Shown here: in pieces, positions 61,371 to 64,000 of the stretch
Layout of the letters: every line of letters starts with the position of its first letter
How positions within the stretch are numbered: the stretch's first letter is position 1
Source: Streptomyces changanensis
Lineage (GTDB): Bacteria > Actinomycetota > Actinomycetes > Streptomycetales > Streptomycetaceae
NCBI RefSeq assembly: GCF_024600715.1
Contig: NZ_CP102332.1
Coordinates: 3,286,001-3,350,000, forward strand
Reading direction: 5' to 3'
Length of the DNA stretch: 64,000 nucleotides
Made by a program: the position numbers and the translations under genes
Notes under the pieces: model-generated
The model's database searches: none
What the model saw: only the letters and a program-made list of their open reading frames with translations
Told to the model about the DNA's origin: nothing

Positions 61371-64000
<2,630 letters not shown>

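Overview
This is a very G+C-rich, densely packed actinobacterial chromosome segment that I read as Streptomyces, from the core region next to oriC. The evidence is the gyrB-gyrA pair at the right end, crgA, the fhaA-fhaB-pstP-ftsW/rodA-pbpA-pknB cell-wall/signalling operon, two class E sortases, paired bkd (branched-chain keto-acid dehydrogenase) loci, many GTG starts with 4-nt ATGA/GTGA overlaps, a perfect GTTTCACGTGAAAC parS site and several DnaA boxes. From memory, the order resembles S. coelicolor from about SCO3816 to SCO3874 (a recollection, not checked). I see no prophage, insertion sequence or CRISPR array.

Layout. 1-1853: end of a first bkd operon (E1-beta partial, E1-alpha), facing a phosphotransferase. 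3481-7214: two divergent membrane Ser/Thr kinases. 7520-8422: a Pro/Gly-rich surface protein. 8498-12915: a PadR-regulated ABC exporter with its operator over the start codon. 13023-13565: the proteasome activator Bpa. 13822-18173: a quinone reductase, then an overlapping group of MobA-like, MoeA-like and K+-channel genes with parS on the MoeA/channel junction. 18335-22749: the second, complete bkd operon (E1-alpha, E1-beta, E2) and its divergent Lrp-type regulator. 22855-33497: a phenylacetate (paa) catabolic region with a TetR regulator, a PaaH-like dehydrogenase, PaaN and PaaABCDE, interrupted by an unrelated operon (DUF5819, HTTM membrane protein, TrmH methyltransferase). 33614-36743: rhodanese, J-domain protein, DUF2252 protein and tRNA-Leu.

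37300-45421 encodes the growth/division signalling set FhaA, FhaB, PstP phosphatase, FtsW/RodA, PBP and a four-PASTA kinase. Reading left, 49546-45644 holds a DUF881 protein, a 53-aa membrane protein, pabA and sortases srtE1/srtE2. 49692-53228 holds crgA, a rhomboid protease, a cyclophilin and two small conserved proteins. 53633-57956 has tRNA-Ala, an HTH regulator with its own Ser/Thr kinase, a secreted membrane-anchored protein, a 42-aa DLW-39 protein and tRNA-Ile. 58015-63434 is DUF3566, gyrA and gyrB; the last 566 bases look like gyrB upstream DNA.

How it fits together. Branched-chain keto-acid and phenylacetate catabolism appear to be linked: the same 18-bp palindromic operator occurs upstream of paaA and in the paaH/paaN divergent promoter, with a close relative in the bkdA/bkdR intergenic region. 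All three flank a TetR gene. A second theme is proximity to oriC, with parS and DnaA boxes interleaved with ordinary promoters. Undescribed-system candidates are the DUF5819-HTTM-TrmH operon and the HTH/kinase/surface-protein group at 53.8-57.3 kb.
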